Positions 26,628 through 36,196 of a stretch of 64,000 nucleotides of DNA are shown in pieces (position 1 is the stretch's first letter; every line of letters begins with the position of its first letter). A model generated the notes under the pieces. It saw nothing but the letters and a program-made list of their open reading frames with translations. It was not told the origin of the DNA and did no database searches. The stretch lies in assembly GCA_031459615.1 (NCBI GenBank), contig JAVKIE010000009.1, positions 34,936 to 98,935 on the forward strand, in the 5' to 3' direction. Made by a program: the position numbers and the translations under genes. The stretch comes from Calidihabitans tengchongensis (GTDB lineage Bacteria; Sysuimicrobiota; Sysuimicrobiia; Sysuimicrobiales; Kaftiobacteriaceae).

Positions 26628-26932
26628 CACCCCCACCAGCAGCGTGAGGTGGGGGTGCTGATGACGCCGGCGATCCCGGGGATGGAGCGGACGAACTGCA
26701 CCGCCGCGCGGTCCGCCGCCAGGCCTTCGGTCAGGTCCATGTGGATCAGCACCATCTTGCCGGCCCCCGACAGGCGGCCCACCAGGGCGGGTAGGGAGAG
26801 GACCGATCCGGTCAGCAGGAAGGCCGTGGAGACGGGCGAGGCCGCGGCCACGCCCGCGGCGGCCTCGCTGCGAACGGCGGCGATGACCGGGCGGGCTCGC
26901 AGCGGCGCCCAGGGATCGGCAGGTGAGGCCAT
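26627..26932 (-). pseudogene. glpP: N-terminal fragment of glycerol-uptake antiterminator GlpP
   Basis: 101 codons that match the first half of GlpP: PVIAAVRSE near residue 15, FLLTGSVLSLPALV near 39, GKMVLIHMDLTEGL near 58 and AGVIST near 87. They then break into about ten unrelated codons and a stop. The rest of GlpP (the AK...IQRLF and AGGLI parts) is absent; ugpE sequence follows in another frame. Intact GlpP is an RNA-binding antiterminator for glycerol genes. The simplest reading is a deletion that removed the 3' half of glpP, any genes between, and the start of ugpE. Confidence 0.8.
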
Positions 26933-27030
26933 GACGGGGCCTCATTTCGGGGCGGGCGCACGCCCTTCCTGTGCGGCGCAGGAGATGCGGCGACGGGGGC
27001 CGAAACCATCCCGCGCAGGTAGTCGCACGT

Positions 27031-27092
27031 GGCAGGACGGAGTCGCGGAGACAGTCCTGCCGGCCGGAGTGCCGGCGGCCGGCAGGACTTTT
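27031..27092 (+). promoter_or_regulatory. Putative attenuator with competing hairpins upstream of GH31
   Basis: A perfect 14-bp inverted repeat (27053-27066 with 27076-27089, 9-base loop) followed by TTT resembles an intrinsic terminator on the plus strand. The 8-mer GGCAGGAC at 27031-27038 is an exact copy of part of the right arm. It can instead pair with 27054-27061, giving an antiterminator-like alternative. This sits in the 320-base gap between the glpP fragment and the GH31 gene, which otherwise shows no gene. Confidence 0.5.
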
Positions 27093-27252
27093 GCATGCCC
27101 GTCCGGACCGCCAGGGCGCGCGGCCGGTGTCGCCTGTTCGCCGGGAGCACCGCGGGCCGCCGGGGTGGGCAACCTGCCCGGTGCTGGCGGCGGAGGCCGG
27201 GGTATCCGTTGCGGGAGATGGCGGTCATGCAGGCCTACACCAGGGTCCGGGG

Positions 27253-29634
27253 ATGAGTGCGCGGCGCCACTCGCTGGATCCGGGCGCGATATTTGACGAC
27301 CCCCAGCGGACGTTTCTTCCCCTGGGGCGGGTGGTGGCGGTCCGTCCGCGGCGTGACGGCGCGGACCTGCGCGTCCAGGTGGGCGGGCAGGAGATCGCCG
27401 CCCGCATCGCGTGCGTCAGCGACGAGATCGTCCGCCTCCGCATTCCGGTCGTCGCACGGCCGTCGGCCCTGCTGGCGGAGCCTGTGGCGCAGGCCCGGGT
27501 GCGGACCCGGGTGGACCGGCGAACGGTCTCGGTCCACACTGCGGCCCTGACGGTGGAACTGGAACGCGCGCCGTGGCGGCTGCGGGTGCTGGACCGCCGG
27601 GGCCGGCCGGTGTTTTCCGAGCTGGCCGACCGGGACTTTGACGGCTACATCACCTCTCCCACCGGGCTGGCCGTCCACCAGCCCTCCGGCGCCCGGCACG
27701 CGTACCTGACGTTCGCCCTGGGCGCCGCCGAGGAGTTCGTCGGTCTGGGCGAGCGCTACGGCCCCATCGGCCGGCGGGGGCTGCGGACCGTGCTGTGGTG
27801 CACCGACACCCACGGGACCAACTCCACGGACCTGGTCTACACGCCCGTGCCGTTCGTCATGAGCACGGCGGGCTACGGGATGTTCATCCACACCACCGCC
27901 CGCACGGTGGTGGACCTGGGCGCCTATTCGGTGGTGTCGGGGTGGGCCTACGTGGAGGAGCCGTGCCTGGATGTCTTCCTCATCTACGGTCCCACCCTGG
28001 CCGAGATCCTCCGCCGCTACCTGGACCTGACGGGACGCCCGGCGCTGCCGCCCCGCTGGTCGTTCGGGGTGTGGATGTCCCGGTGCATGTACCGGTCCCG
28101 GCGCGAGGTGGAGCAGGTGGTCCGCCAGGCCCGCCGGCGGGGATTTCCCCTGGACGTGGTGCACCTGGACCCTCTGTGGCTGGCCGGCCGGTCCGCCCGC
28201 GACTACGACAGCTGCGACCTGCGCTGGGATGAGCGGGCCTTCCCCCGGCCGGGGGAGTTCATCCGCTGGCTGCGCCGCCAGGGCGTGCGGCTGTCCCTGT
28301 GGGAGAATCCGTACTTTCCCATGGACAGCCCCCGCTACGCCCCGGCGGCCCGGCGCGGCTACTTCCTGCGCACCACCCGGGGGGAGGTGGCGCGCTTCCG
28401 CGGGCGGGAGGCGGCCATCGTGGACTTCACCCACCCGGGGGCCCGGCGGTGGTACGCGGGGCTGCACCGGCCGCTGCTGCGGGCGGGCGTGGCCGTCTTC
28501 AAGACCGACTACGGGGAGGAGGTGCCCGAGGACGCCATCGCCCACGACGGCACCCCCGGCGCGCTCCTCCACAACGTCTACCCGCTCCTGTACACCCGCA
28601 CGGTCTTCGAGGCGACCGCGGAGGTCAGCGCGCAGCCCCTGGTCTGGGCCCGCAGCGGGTGGGCGGGGTCCCAGCGGTACCCGGTCCACTGGTCGGGGGA
28701 CGCCCCCTCGCGCTGGGATGTGCTCCCGGCGGTGATGGGCAGCGGGCTGTCGCTGGCCCTGTCGGGGTTTGCCTTCTGGAGCCACGATATCGGCGGCTTC
28801 TACGGCTTGCGCGACCCGGACCTGCTGGTGCGGTGGGCCCAGCTGGGGTTGCTGTCCAGCCACGCCCGCTTTCACGGCACCGAGCCGCGGGAGCCGTGGC
28901 GGTACGGCCCGCGCGCCTTCCGGATCATCCGCCGCTACGCCCGGCTGCGGATGCGGCTGCTGCCGTACCTGTACACCGAGGCGGCGGCGGCGGTGGCGGC
29001 GGGGGCGCCGCTGATGCGCCCGCTCATCCTGGACTTCCAGGACGATCCCACCACCTGGCGCATCAGCGACCAGTACCTGCTGGGCCGGTCGCTGCTGATC
29101 GCTCCGGTCCTCACCCCCGACGGACGGCGGTGGGTCTACCTGCCCTCCGGACAGTGGTGGGACTTCTGGCGCCACACGCGTCACAGCGGCCCGCGGTGGG
29201 TGCACCTGGAGGTCCCGCTGGAGGAGGTTCCCGTCTTTGTCCGGGACGGAACGATCGTGCCCCTGGGGCCGGAGGTGGAGCACTCCGGGCAGGCCGACCA
29301 CCCGCTGACCTTCCAGGTGCGCCTGACGGACGCGGCCTCCGGCGAGGTGCTGACCACCCGCGGGCGCGTGGCGGTGGCCGCGCGCGCCGTGGGGGACCGC
29401 CTGGAGGCGGCGGTGCGCGGCGGGCGGGGCGACCACGTGCTGGTGTGGGTCGGCGCGCGGGCCGCCGGGGCGCGGCTGACCGGGCGGGGCCGCCTGGTGG
29501 GGGTGCGGCAGCGACCGGAGGGAACCGAGGTGGCCGTCCGCGCCGCGGGCCCGTACCGGGTGATCCTCACCGCCCGCCGCGGGATCGAGGCGGCCCCGTC
29601 AGGGAGCGGCGGGGCGCGGCGCGAACGCGCCTGA
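27253..29634 (+). CDS. Glycoside hydrolase family 31, alpha-xylosidase/alpha-glucosidase
   Basis: 793 residues from ATG 27253, which lacks a strong ribosome-binding site. It has an N-terminal beta-sandwich (GH31 N-domain, about 1-250), then the catalytic barrel. The nucleophile Asp is in FKTDYGEE near residue 418 and the acid/base Asp in HWSGDAPS near 482. SGFAFWSHDIGGF follows near 505, with beta-domains after it. The KTD(Y/F)GE form of the nucleophile loop is typical of YicI-type alpha-xylosidases rather than the WxDMNE form of starch glucosidases. No signal peptide is seen, so it probably acts in the cytoplasm on imported xylosylated or glucosylated oligosaccharides. Confidence 0.85.
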   Translation: MSARRHSLDPGAIFDDPQRTFLPLGRVVAVRPRRDGADLRVQVGGQEIAARIACVSDEIVRLRIPVVARPSALLAEPVAQARVRTRVDRRTVSVHTAALTVELERAPWRLRVLDRRGRPVFSELADRDFDGYITSPTGLAVHQPSGARHAYLTFALGAAEEFVGLGERYGPIGRRGLRTVLWCTDTHGTNSTDLVYTPVPFVMSTAGYGMFIHTTARTVVDLGAYSVVSGWAYVEEPCLDVFLIYGPTLAEILRRYLDLTGRPALPPRWSFGVWMSRCMYRSRREVEQVVRQARRRGFPLDVVHLDPLWLAGRSARDYDSCDLRWDERAFPRPGEFIRWLRRQGVRLSLWENPYFPMDSPRYAPAARRGYFLRTTRGEVARFRGREAAIVDFTHPGARRWYAGLHRPLLRAGVAVFKTDYGEEVPEDAIAHDGTPGALLHNVYPLLYTRTVFEATAEVSAQPLVWARSGWAGSQRYPVHWSGDAPSRWDVLPAVMGSGLSLALSGFAFWSHDIGGFYGLRDPDLLVRWAQLGLLSSHARFHGTEPREPWRYGPRAFRIIRRYARLRMRLLPYLYTEAAAAVAAGAPLMRPLILDFQDDPTTWRISDQYLLGRSLLIAPVLTPDGRRWVYLPSGQWWDFWRHTRHSGPRWVHLEVPLEEVPVFVRDGTIVPLGPEVEHSGQADHPLTFQVRLTDAASGEVLTTRGRVAVAARAVGDRLEAAVRGGRGDHVLVWVGARAAGARLTGRGRLVGVRQRPEGTEVAVRAAGPYRVILTARRGIEAAPSGSGGARRERA

Positions 29635-29684
29635 GAGGGCCTCTCGCGCATGCGGGAGGAGATGACGGTCGAGGAGGGTGGAAC

Positions 29685-30584
29685 GTGAACCGCGAGCGCA
29701 TCGGATTCATCGGGCTGGGGATCATGGGCAAGCCCATGGCCCGCAACCTGCTGCGGGCGGGGTTCCCGCTGACCGTGCACAATCGCAGTCGCGCGCCGGT
29801 GGAGGAGATGGTGGCGGCCGGCGCCCGGGACGGCGGCTCGCCCCGCGGGGTGGCCGAGGCCAGCGACATCGTCATCACCATGCTGCCGGATTCCCCGGAC
29901 GTGCAGCAGGTGGTCCTGGGTCCCGACGGCGTGCTGGAGGGGCTGCGGGCGGACGGCGTGCTGGTGGACATGAGCACCATCTCGCCCCTGGTGACCCGCG
30001 AGATCGCCCAGGCGGTGCGCGCACGCGGCGCCCACATGCTGGACGCGCCGGTCAGCGGCGGCGAACGCGGCGCGATCGAGGCCACCCTGTCCATCATGGT
30101 GGGCGGGCCGGCGGAGGTGGTGGCCCGCGTGCGGCCGGTCTTCGAGGCGTTGGGCAAGAACATCGTGCACATCGGCGACATCGGGGCCGGGCAGGTGGCC
30201 AAGGCGTGCAACCAGATCGTGGTGGCGCTGACCATCCAGGCGGTAAGCGAGGCCCTCACCCTGGCGGCCAAGGCGGGGGTGGATCCCGCCCGGGTGCGCC
30301 AGGCGCTGCTGGGCGGGTTCGCCCAGAGCCGCGTCCTGGAACTGCACGGCCAGCGGATGCTGGACCGCAACTTCACCCCGGGGTTCCGGGTGCGCCTGCA
30401 CCAGAAAGACCTGAACATCGCCCTGTCGGCGGGCAAGTCCCTGGGCGTGCCGCTGCCGGCCACCGCGGTGGTGCAGGAAGCCTTCACGGCGCTGCGGGGG
30501 CTGGACCGCAGCGACTGGGACCACTCGGCGCTGGTGACCCTGCTGGAGACCCTGGCGGGGGTGGAGGTGCGGGCCCCGTCCTGA
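29685..30584 (+). CDS. Beta-hydroxyacid dehydrogenase, probable tartronate semialdehyde reductase
   Basis: 299 residues, GTG start behind GAGGAGGGTGG. The Rossmann fold has IGFIGLGIMGKPMARNLL. The substrate-binding signature is DAPVSGGERGA near residue 120, and the catalytic Lys lies in GAGQVAKACNQ near 171 (usual KxxNN, here KACNQ). GarR/GlxR enzymes reduce tartronate semialdehyde to glycerate. Together with the Hyi-like isomerases at 4271 and 19072 this would form a hydroxypyruvate-to-glycerate branch. Other 3-hydroxyacid dehydrogenases (3-hydroxyisobutyrate type) cannot be excluded. Confidence 0.8.
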   Translation: MNRERIGFIGLGIMGKPMARNLLRAGFPLTVHNRSRAPVEEMVAAGARDGGSPRGVAEASDIVITMLPDSPDVQQVVLGPDGVLEGLRADGVLVDMSTISPLVTREIAQAVRARGAHMLDAPVSGGERGAIEATLSIMVGGPAEVVARVRPVFEALGKNIVHIGDIGAGQVAKACNQIVVALTIQAVSEALTLAAKAGVDPARVRQALLGGFAQSRVLELHGQRMLDRNFTPGFRVRLHQKDLNIALSAGKSLGVPLPATAVVQEAFTALRGLDRSDWDHSALVTLLETLAGVEVRAPS

Positions 30585-30900
30585 GGCGGGCGAACACGAG
30601 AGGCGCGGTCGGCCGCGGCGTTTCACCGTCTTCGGCCGCGCCGCCGGTTCTTACTGCCTGCAGCTCCTCTCCGGGATTACTCCCGAAGTGAAGTCCTGCG
30701 GCTGTCAGAGTCCACGTGCGGCGGCGTTTGAGTCGGCTACTTTGCCGCGCTCTCCGCGCCTCTCGCCGTCACGCTACCACCGCTGCCGGTGCCGGTCAAT
30801 CGGGAACGGCTGTTTTGAGCCTGTGGATAGTGTGCGCGGTGTGGACGGCTGGCGATCCTGCCAGGAGACGGCCGCGGCCAGCGAGAACAGCCCGGGCGGG
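30585..30900. other. Intergenic region without recognised gene
   Basis: 316 bases, somewhat less GC-biased than the surroundings, with several short GC inverted repeats. The frame of the next gene stays open through part of it but encodes an atypical Cys/Arg/Ser-rich string, so it is unlikely to be coding. No tRNA, known riboswitch or clear promoter pair was identified. Confidence 0.5.
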
Positions 30901-32469
30901 ATGCACGTCGCCACCGCCGCGGAGATCGCCGAGCTGGACCGCCGGGCCGCCCAGCAGTTCGGGGTGACGGTGTCCCAGCTGATGGACGCCGCCGGGCGGC
31001 GGGTGGCCCAGCTGGTCGCGGAGATGCTCCGCCAGCGCGGAGGCCGGACGGTGGTCGTCCTGGCCGGGCGGGGGCACAACGGCGGAGACGGCCTGGCCGC
31101 GGCCCGCCACCTGCGCGCGGCCGGGGCGGACGTGGCGGTGGTGCTGGCGGCTCCGGCCCGGGACTTCCAGGGGGAACCGGCCCGCATGCTGGAGGCGGCC
31201 GTCGGCGCGGGCGTGGCGGTGCGCGAGGCCACGGATGTGTCCGTGGACGCGGTCCTCGCCTCCGGCGACCTGGTGGTGGACGCCCTGACCGGCACGGGGT
31301 TCCGCGGCCCGGCCCGGGGCGTGGTGGCATCGCTGATCGAGGCTGCCGGGCGCTGCCGGGCGCCCGTGGTGGCCGTGGACGTGCCCTCGGGCGTGGACGC
31401 CGATACCGGACGCTGCGACGGTCCGTGCGTGCGGGCGGCGGCCACCGTCACCATGGGGTGGCTCAAGCCCGGCCTGCTCCTGTATCCGGGCGCGGAGATG
31501 GCCGGGGACGTGTACGTGGCCGACATCGGCTACCCGGAGCCTCTGCGCCGCGATCCGGGCCTGCGCACTCACCTGGTGGATAGCGCCATGGTCCGCGCCC
31601 TGCTGCCGCCGCGCCGGCCCGACTCTCACAAGGGCACCTACGGCCGGGTTCTGGTGGTGGCCGGATCGGTGGGCTTCACCGGGGCCGCCGTGCTGGCCAC
31701 CCGGGGAGCCCTGCGCGCGGGGGCGGGGCTGGTGACCGTCGCCGTGCCGCAGTCGGTCTATCCCATCGTGGCCTCTCAGGTGACCGAGGGGATGCCGACG
31801 CCGCTGGCCGACGAGGGCGGCGCCCTGGGTCCGGCCTGTCTGGTCCGCCTGGAGGAGCTGGCCGACGCCGCGGACGTCGTGGCCGTCGGACCGGGACTGT
31901 CGCGGACGGCCGGCGTGGCGGCGGTTGTGGAGTTCCTTCTGGGATGCGGGCGGCCGCTGGTCGCCGACGCCGACGCGCTCAACGTCCTGGCCGGGAGGGC
32001 GGAGGCGCTGGCCCGGGCCCGGGGGCCGCTGGTCATCACCCCGCATCCCGGAGAACTGGGACGCCTGGTGGGGCGGTCCGCGGCGGAGATCCAGCGGGAT
32101 CGCCTGGGATCGGCCCGGTCGGCCTCCGAGAGGTTCCGCTGTGTGGTGGTGCTGAAGGGCGCCCGCACGGTGGTCGCCGCCCCGGACGGACGCGCGTGGA
32201 TCGTGCCGACGGGCAACCCCGGGATGGCCACGGGGGGGATGGGCGACGTCCTGACCGGCGCGGTGGCGGCGCTGCTGGGCCAGGGGCGCGATCCCGCCGA
32301 GGCCGCCTACGGCGCCGCCTACCTGCACGGGCTGGCGGCCGACCTCCTGGCCGCCGGGCGCGGCCAGGCGGGGATGCTGGCGTCGGAGGTGGCCGACGGG
32401 CTGCCCGCCGCCATCGCCGCGGTGCAGGCCGGCCGGGTCGCGGATCCGGTGCGGGTGCTGGACGACTGA
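30901..32469 (+). CDS. nnrD: Bifunctional NAD(P)HX epimerase / ADP-dependent NAD(P)HX dehydratase
   Basis: 522 residues. The N-terminal YjeF_N epimerase domain (about 1-215) starts MHVATAAEIAELDRRA and contains GRGHNGGDGLAAARHL near 56 and ALTGTGFRGPARG. The C-terminal ribokinase-like dehydratase domain (about 230-515) has SHKGTYGRVLVVAGS near 242, ADADALNVLAG near 355 and GNPGMATGGMGDVLTG near 438. The protein repairs hydrated NADH and NADPH, using ADP in the dehydration step. ATG 30901 gives the family N-terminus although the ribosome-binding site is weak. It is convergent with galK; the 76-base gap has only a 5-bp hairpin. Confidence 0.93.
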   Translation: MHVATAAEIAELDRRAAQQFGVTVSQLMDAAGRRVAQLVAEMLRQRGGRTVVVLAGRGHNGGDGLAAARHLRAAGADVAVVLAAPARDFQGEPARMLEAAVGAGVAVREATDVSVDAVLASGDLVVDALTGTGFRGPARGVVASLIEAAGRCRAPVVAVDVPSGVDADTGRCDGPCVRAAATVTMGWLKPGLLLYPGAEMAGDVYVADIGYPEPLRRDPGLRTHLVDSAMVRALLPPRRPDSHKGTYGRVLVVAGSVGFTGAAVLATRGALRAGAGLVTVAVPQSVYPIVASQVTEGMPTPLADEGGALGPACLVRLEELADAADVVAVGPGLSRTAGVAAVVEFLLGCGRPLVADADALNVLAGRAEALARARGPLVITPHPGELGRLVGRSAAEIQRDRLGSARSASERFRCVVVLKGARTVVAAPDGRAWIVPTGNPGMATGGMGDVLTGAVAALLGQGRDPAEAAYGAAYLHGLAADLLAAGRGQAGMLASEVADGLPAAIAAVQAGRVADPVRVLDD

Positions 32470-32545
32470 GGGCGTTTCCCGCCCCAAACCACCTTCGGCC
32501 ATGGGACTTCACCCGTGGGTACCTTCACCCGTCAACCCTGAGCCT

Positions 32546-33727
<1,182 letters not shown>

Positions 33728-33879
33728 CAGGATGTCCTGTTCGCTCCCGTCCCCGCCGCTCCCGCCGGAGGAGACGCCCCGCCGGAGAAGAATACTCCCG
33801 GTGGATTTCCCGACTGCCACGCGTGACAACGACGCGCCCGCGCGCGGTCGACACAGACGAGAGGGGGGAGTGTCCGCCT

Positions 33880-35142
33880 ATGGGACGCAGAAGCCTGCTC
33901 TCCGGCGTGGTCAGTGTCGTGGTCCTGGCCGTCCTCCTGGGCGGCCTGCCGGTCGCCCGGGCCGGGCCGGCCGCCAAGCTGGAAATCTTCTCCTGGTGGA
34001 CCACCGGCGGGGAGGCGGCGGGCCTGCTGAAGCTGTTCGACCTCTACCGCAAGCAGTACCCCGGCGTGGAGATCATCAACGCCACCGTGGCCGGCGGCGC
34101 CGGCTTCGAGGCCAAGCCGGCGCTGAAGGCACGGATGCTGGGCGGTGACCCGCCGGACTCCTTCCAGGTCCACATGGGGCGGGAACTGATCGACACCTGG
34201 GTGGTCACCGGGTACATGGAGCCCCTGGACGACCTGTACCGCTCCGAGGGGTGGGAGCGGGTGTTCCCCCGGGGCGTGCTGGAGCTGCTGCGCTACCGCG
34301 CCAGCTACTGGTCGGTGCCGGTCAACATCCACCGGGCCAACGTCCTGTGGTACAACCGGAAGGTCTTCCAGGCCAACGGCTGGCGCCCGCCGACCACCTT
34401 CGACGAGTTCTTCGCCCTGGCCGAGCGGATGAAGGCCAAGGGCATCACCCCCCTGGCCCTGGGCGATGTGGGGATCTGGGCGTCGGTGCACCTGTTTGAG
34501 GTGGTCCTGGCGGGGTCCATGAGCCCCCAGGCCTACAAGGGGCTGTGGACCGGCGCCACCAGCTGGACCGGCCCGGAGGTGCGCCGGGCGCTGCAGACCA
34601 TGGCCCGCATGCTGCAGTACGTGAATCCCGACCACGCGGCCCTGTCCTGGGACCAGGCCAACGACCTGGTGATCCAGGGCAAGGCGGGCATGACCATCAT
34701 GGGGGACTGGGTGGACGCCGACAACCTGGCCAAGGGATTCAAGGACTCCGGATGGGCGCCTCCGCCCGGCACCCGCGGGGTGTTCGTGGCCCTGTCGGAC
34801 ACCTTCGGGCTGCCCAAGAAGGCCCCCCACCGCGTCCAGGCCGTCAACTGGCTGCGGCTGGTGGGCAGCAAGGCCGGCCAGGAGGCGTTCAACCCGGTCA
34901 AGGGGTCCATCTGCGCCCGCAGCGACTGCAACCCGCAGCTGTTCGGCCCCTACCTGCGCTCGGCGATGCAGGACTGGGCCAAGGACGCCATCGTGCCCAG
35001 CCTGGCCCACGGCGCCGCCGCATCGGAGACGTGGGTGACGATGATCAACGACGTGATGACCGCCTTCGTCAACGACCGGGACGTGGCCAAGGCCCAGGCC
35101 GGGTTTGCCAAGGCCTGCCGGGACGCCGGCGTGTGCAAGTAG
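33880..35142 (+). CDS. ABC glucose/mannose-type sugar-binding protein
   Basis: 420 residues, signal peptide about 1-28 (ends ARAGP), GAGAGGGGGGAG 9 bases before the ATG. The mature protein closely follows the recalled Thermus glucose/mannose-binding protein: KLEIFSWWTTGGEAAGL, VEIINATVAGGAGF, MLGGDPPDSFQVHMG, SVPVNIHRANVLWYN, LSWDQANDLVIQGKAG, NWLRLVGSKAGQEAFNP. Glucose, galactose or mannose is therefore the likely ligand, consistent with the divergent galK. Its two permeases follow, but again no ATPase. Confidence 0.87.
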   Translation: MGRRSLLSGVVSVVVLAVLLGGLPVARAGPAAKLEIFSWWTTGGEAAGLLKLFDLYRKQYPGVEIINATVAGGAGFEAKPALKARMLGGDPPDSFQVHMGRELIDTWVVTGYMEPLDDLYRSEGWERVFPRGVLELLRYRASYWSVPVNIHRANVLWYNRKVFQANGWRPPTTFDEFFALAERMKAKGITPLALGDVGIWASVHLFEVVLAGSMSPQAYKGLWTGATSWTGPEVRRALQTMARMLQYVNPDHAALSWDQANDLVIQGKAGMTIMGDWVDADNLAKGFKDSGWAPPPGTRGVFVALSDTFGLPKKAPHRVQAVNWLRLVGSKAGQEAFNPVKGSICARSDCNPQLFGPYLRSAMQDWAKDAIVPSLAHGAAASETWVTMINDVMTAFVNDRDVAKAQAGFAKACRDAGVCK

Positions 35143-35165
35143 GCCCGCCGGCGGACCCGGACGCG

Positions 35166-35198
35166 GGAAGGCGGCCCCACAGGGCCGCCTTCCGTTTT
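35166..35198 (+). terminator. Terminator-like hairpin between binding-protein and permease genes
   Basis: Perfect 12-bp inverted repeat (35166-35177 with 35182-35193, 4-base loop) followed by GTTTT. This is the most terminator-like of the four binding-protein/permease hairpins. It probably allows partial readthrough so that binding protein is made in excess. Confidence 0.72.
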
Positions 35199-35215
35199 CC
35201 GCGAAGAAGACCACC

Positions 35216-36196
35216 ATGCGTCTGTCGGACCGGGCGGTGGCCTGGGCCCTGATCGTGCCCTCCCTGGCGGCGGTGGGGGTGTTCGTCTACGGTTTCATCG
35301 GCTGGACCGCGTGGGTGTCCCTGACCAACTGGGCCGGGCTGCGCCCCCAGCTGGCATGGGTGGGGGTGGCCAACTACCTCAGCCTGTTCCAGACTGCGCG
35401 ATTTCAGATCGACCTGCGCAACACCGTGGTGTTCACGATCCTGCTGGTAGCGGCCTGCATGACCCTGGGGCTGGGCCTGGCCATCCTGCTGGACCGGGGC
35501 GTGCGGGGAGAGGGCGTCTTCCGGACCCTGTACCTGTTTCCCCTGGCCATCTCGTTCATCGTGACCGGGGTCGCCTGGCGGTGGCTGCTGGCCCCGGGCG
35601 ACCCGGCCACCGGACGCCTGACCGGGATCAACGTCCTGCTGGCCCGGGTGGGGCTCCCGCCCCTGCGGTGGTATACGGACCCCACCATCCTGCACATCCA
35701 CCCCGACAGCGCCGTGGGCCGGCTGCTGGACCAGATCGGTCTGGGAGGGCTGGCCAGCCCTCTGTGGGGCATCCCGGTGGCCATGCTCTCGGTGGTCATC
35801 GCTGCCACCTGGCAGATGTCCGGCTTCGTGATGGCCCTGTACCTGGCGGCCCTGCGCAGCGTGCCCGACGAACTGCGGGAGGCGGCCCGCATCGACGGGG
35901 CCAGCGAGTGGGCGGTCTACCGGTTCGTGCTGCTGCCGTCCATCCGCCCGGTCACCCTCAGCGCCCTGATCGTGCTGGGGCACATCTCCCTGAAGATCTT
36001 CGACCTGGTGGCCGCCATGAGCAAGCGGGGGCCGGGGTTCGCCACCGACGTGCCGGCCTACTTCATGTTCGAGGCCACCTTCCACGGCGACCAGTACGCC
36101 CTGGGAGCCTCCATCGCCATCGTCATGCTGGTGGCCGTCAGCCTGCTGACCGTCCCCTACCTGGTCTCGGGAGCCCGGCGGGAGGTGCAGCCGTGA
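35216..36196 (+). CDS. ABC sugar permease, MalF-like
   Basis: 326 residues with about six membrane segments. A long loop between the third and fourth segments (about residues 125-185) resembles Thermus glucose permeases. The EAA loop is REAARIDGASEWAVYRF near residue 220. The ATG at 35216 follows GAAGAAGA. It overlaps the next permease by 4 bases. Confidence 0.86.
   Translation: MRLSDRAVAWALIVPSLAAVGVFVYGFIGWTAWVSLTNWAGLRPQLAWVGVANYLSLFQTARFQIDLRNTVVFTILLVAACMTLGLGLAILLDRGVRGEGVFRTLYLFPLAISFIVTGVAWRWLLAPGDPATGRLTGINVLLARVGLPPLRWYTDPTILHIHPDSAVGRLLDQIGLGGLASPLWGIPVAMLSVVIAATWQMSGFVMALYLAALRSVPDELREAARIDGASEWAVYRFVLLPSIRPVTLSALIVLGHISLKIFDLVAAMSKRGPGFATDVPAYFMFEATFHGDQYALGASIAIVMLVAVSLLTVPYLVSGARREVQP

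Noticed and set aside
27031..27066. Resemblance of GAGTCGCGGAGACAGTCCTGCC to the B12 box of cobalamin riboswitches
   Set aside because: The rest of the cobalamin aptamer, including the conserved core further upstream, could not be found in 26940-27030, and the downstream gene is a glycosidase.
30585..30900. tRNA or small coding gene in the spacer before nnrD
   Set aside because: No cloverleaf with a T-loop GTTC in the right context was found, and the open frame is Cys/Arg-rich without a start signal.
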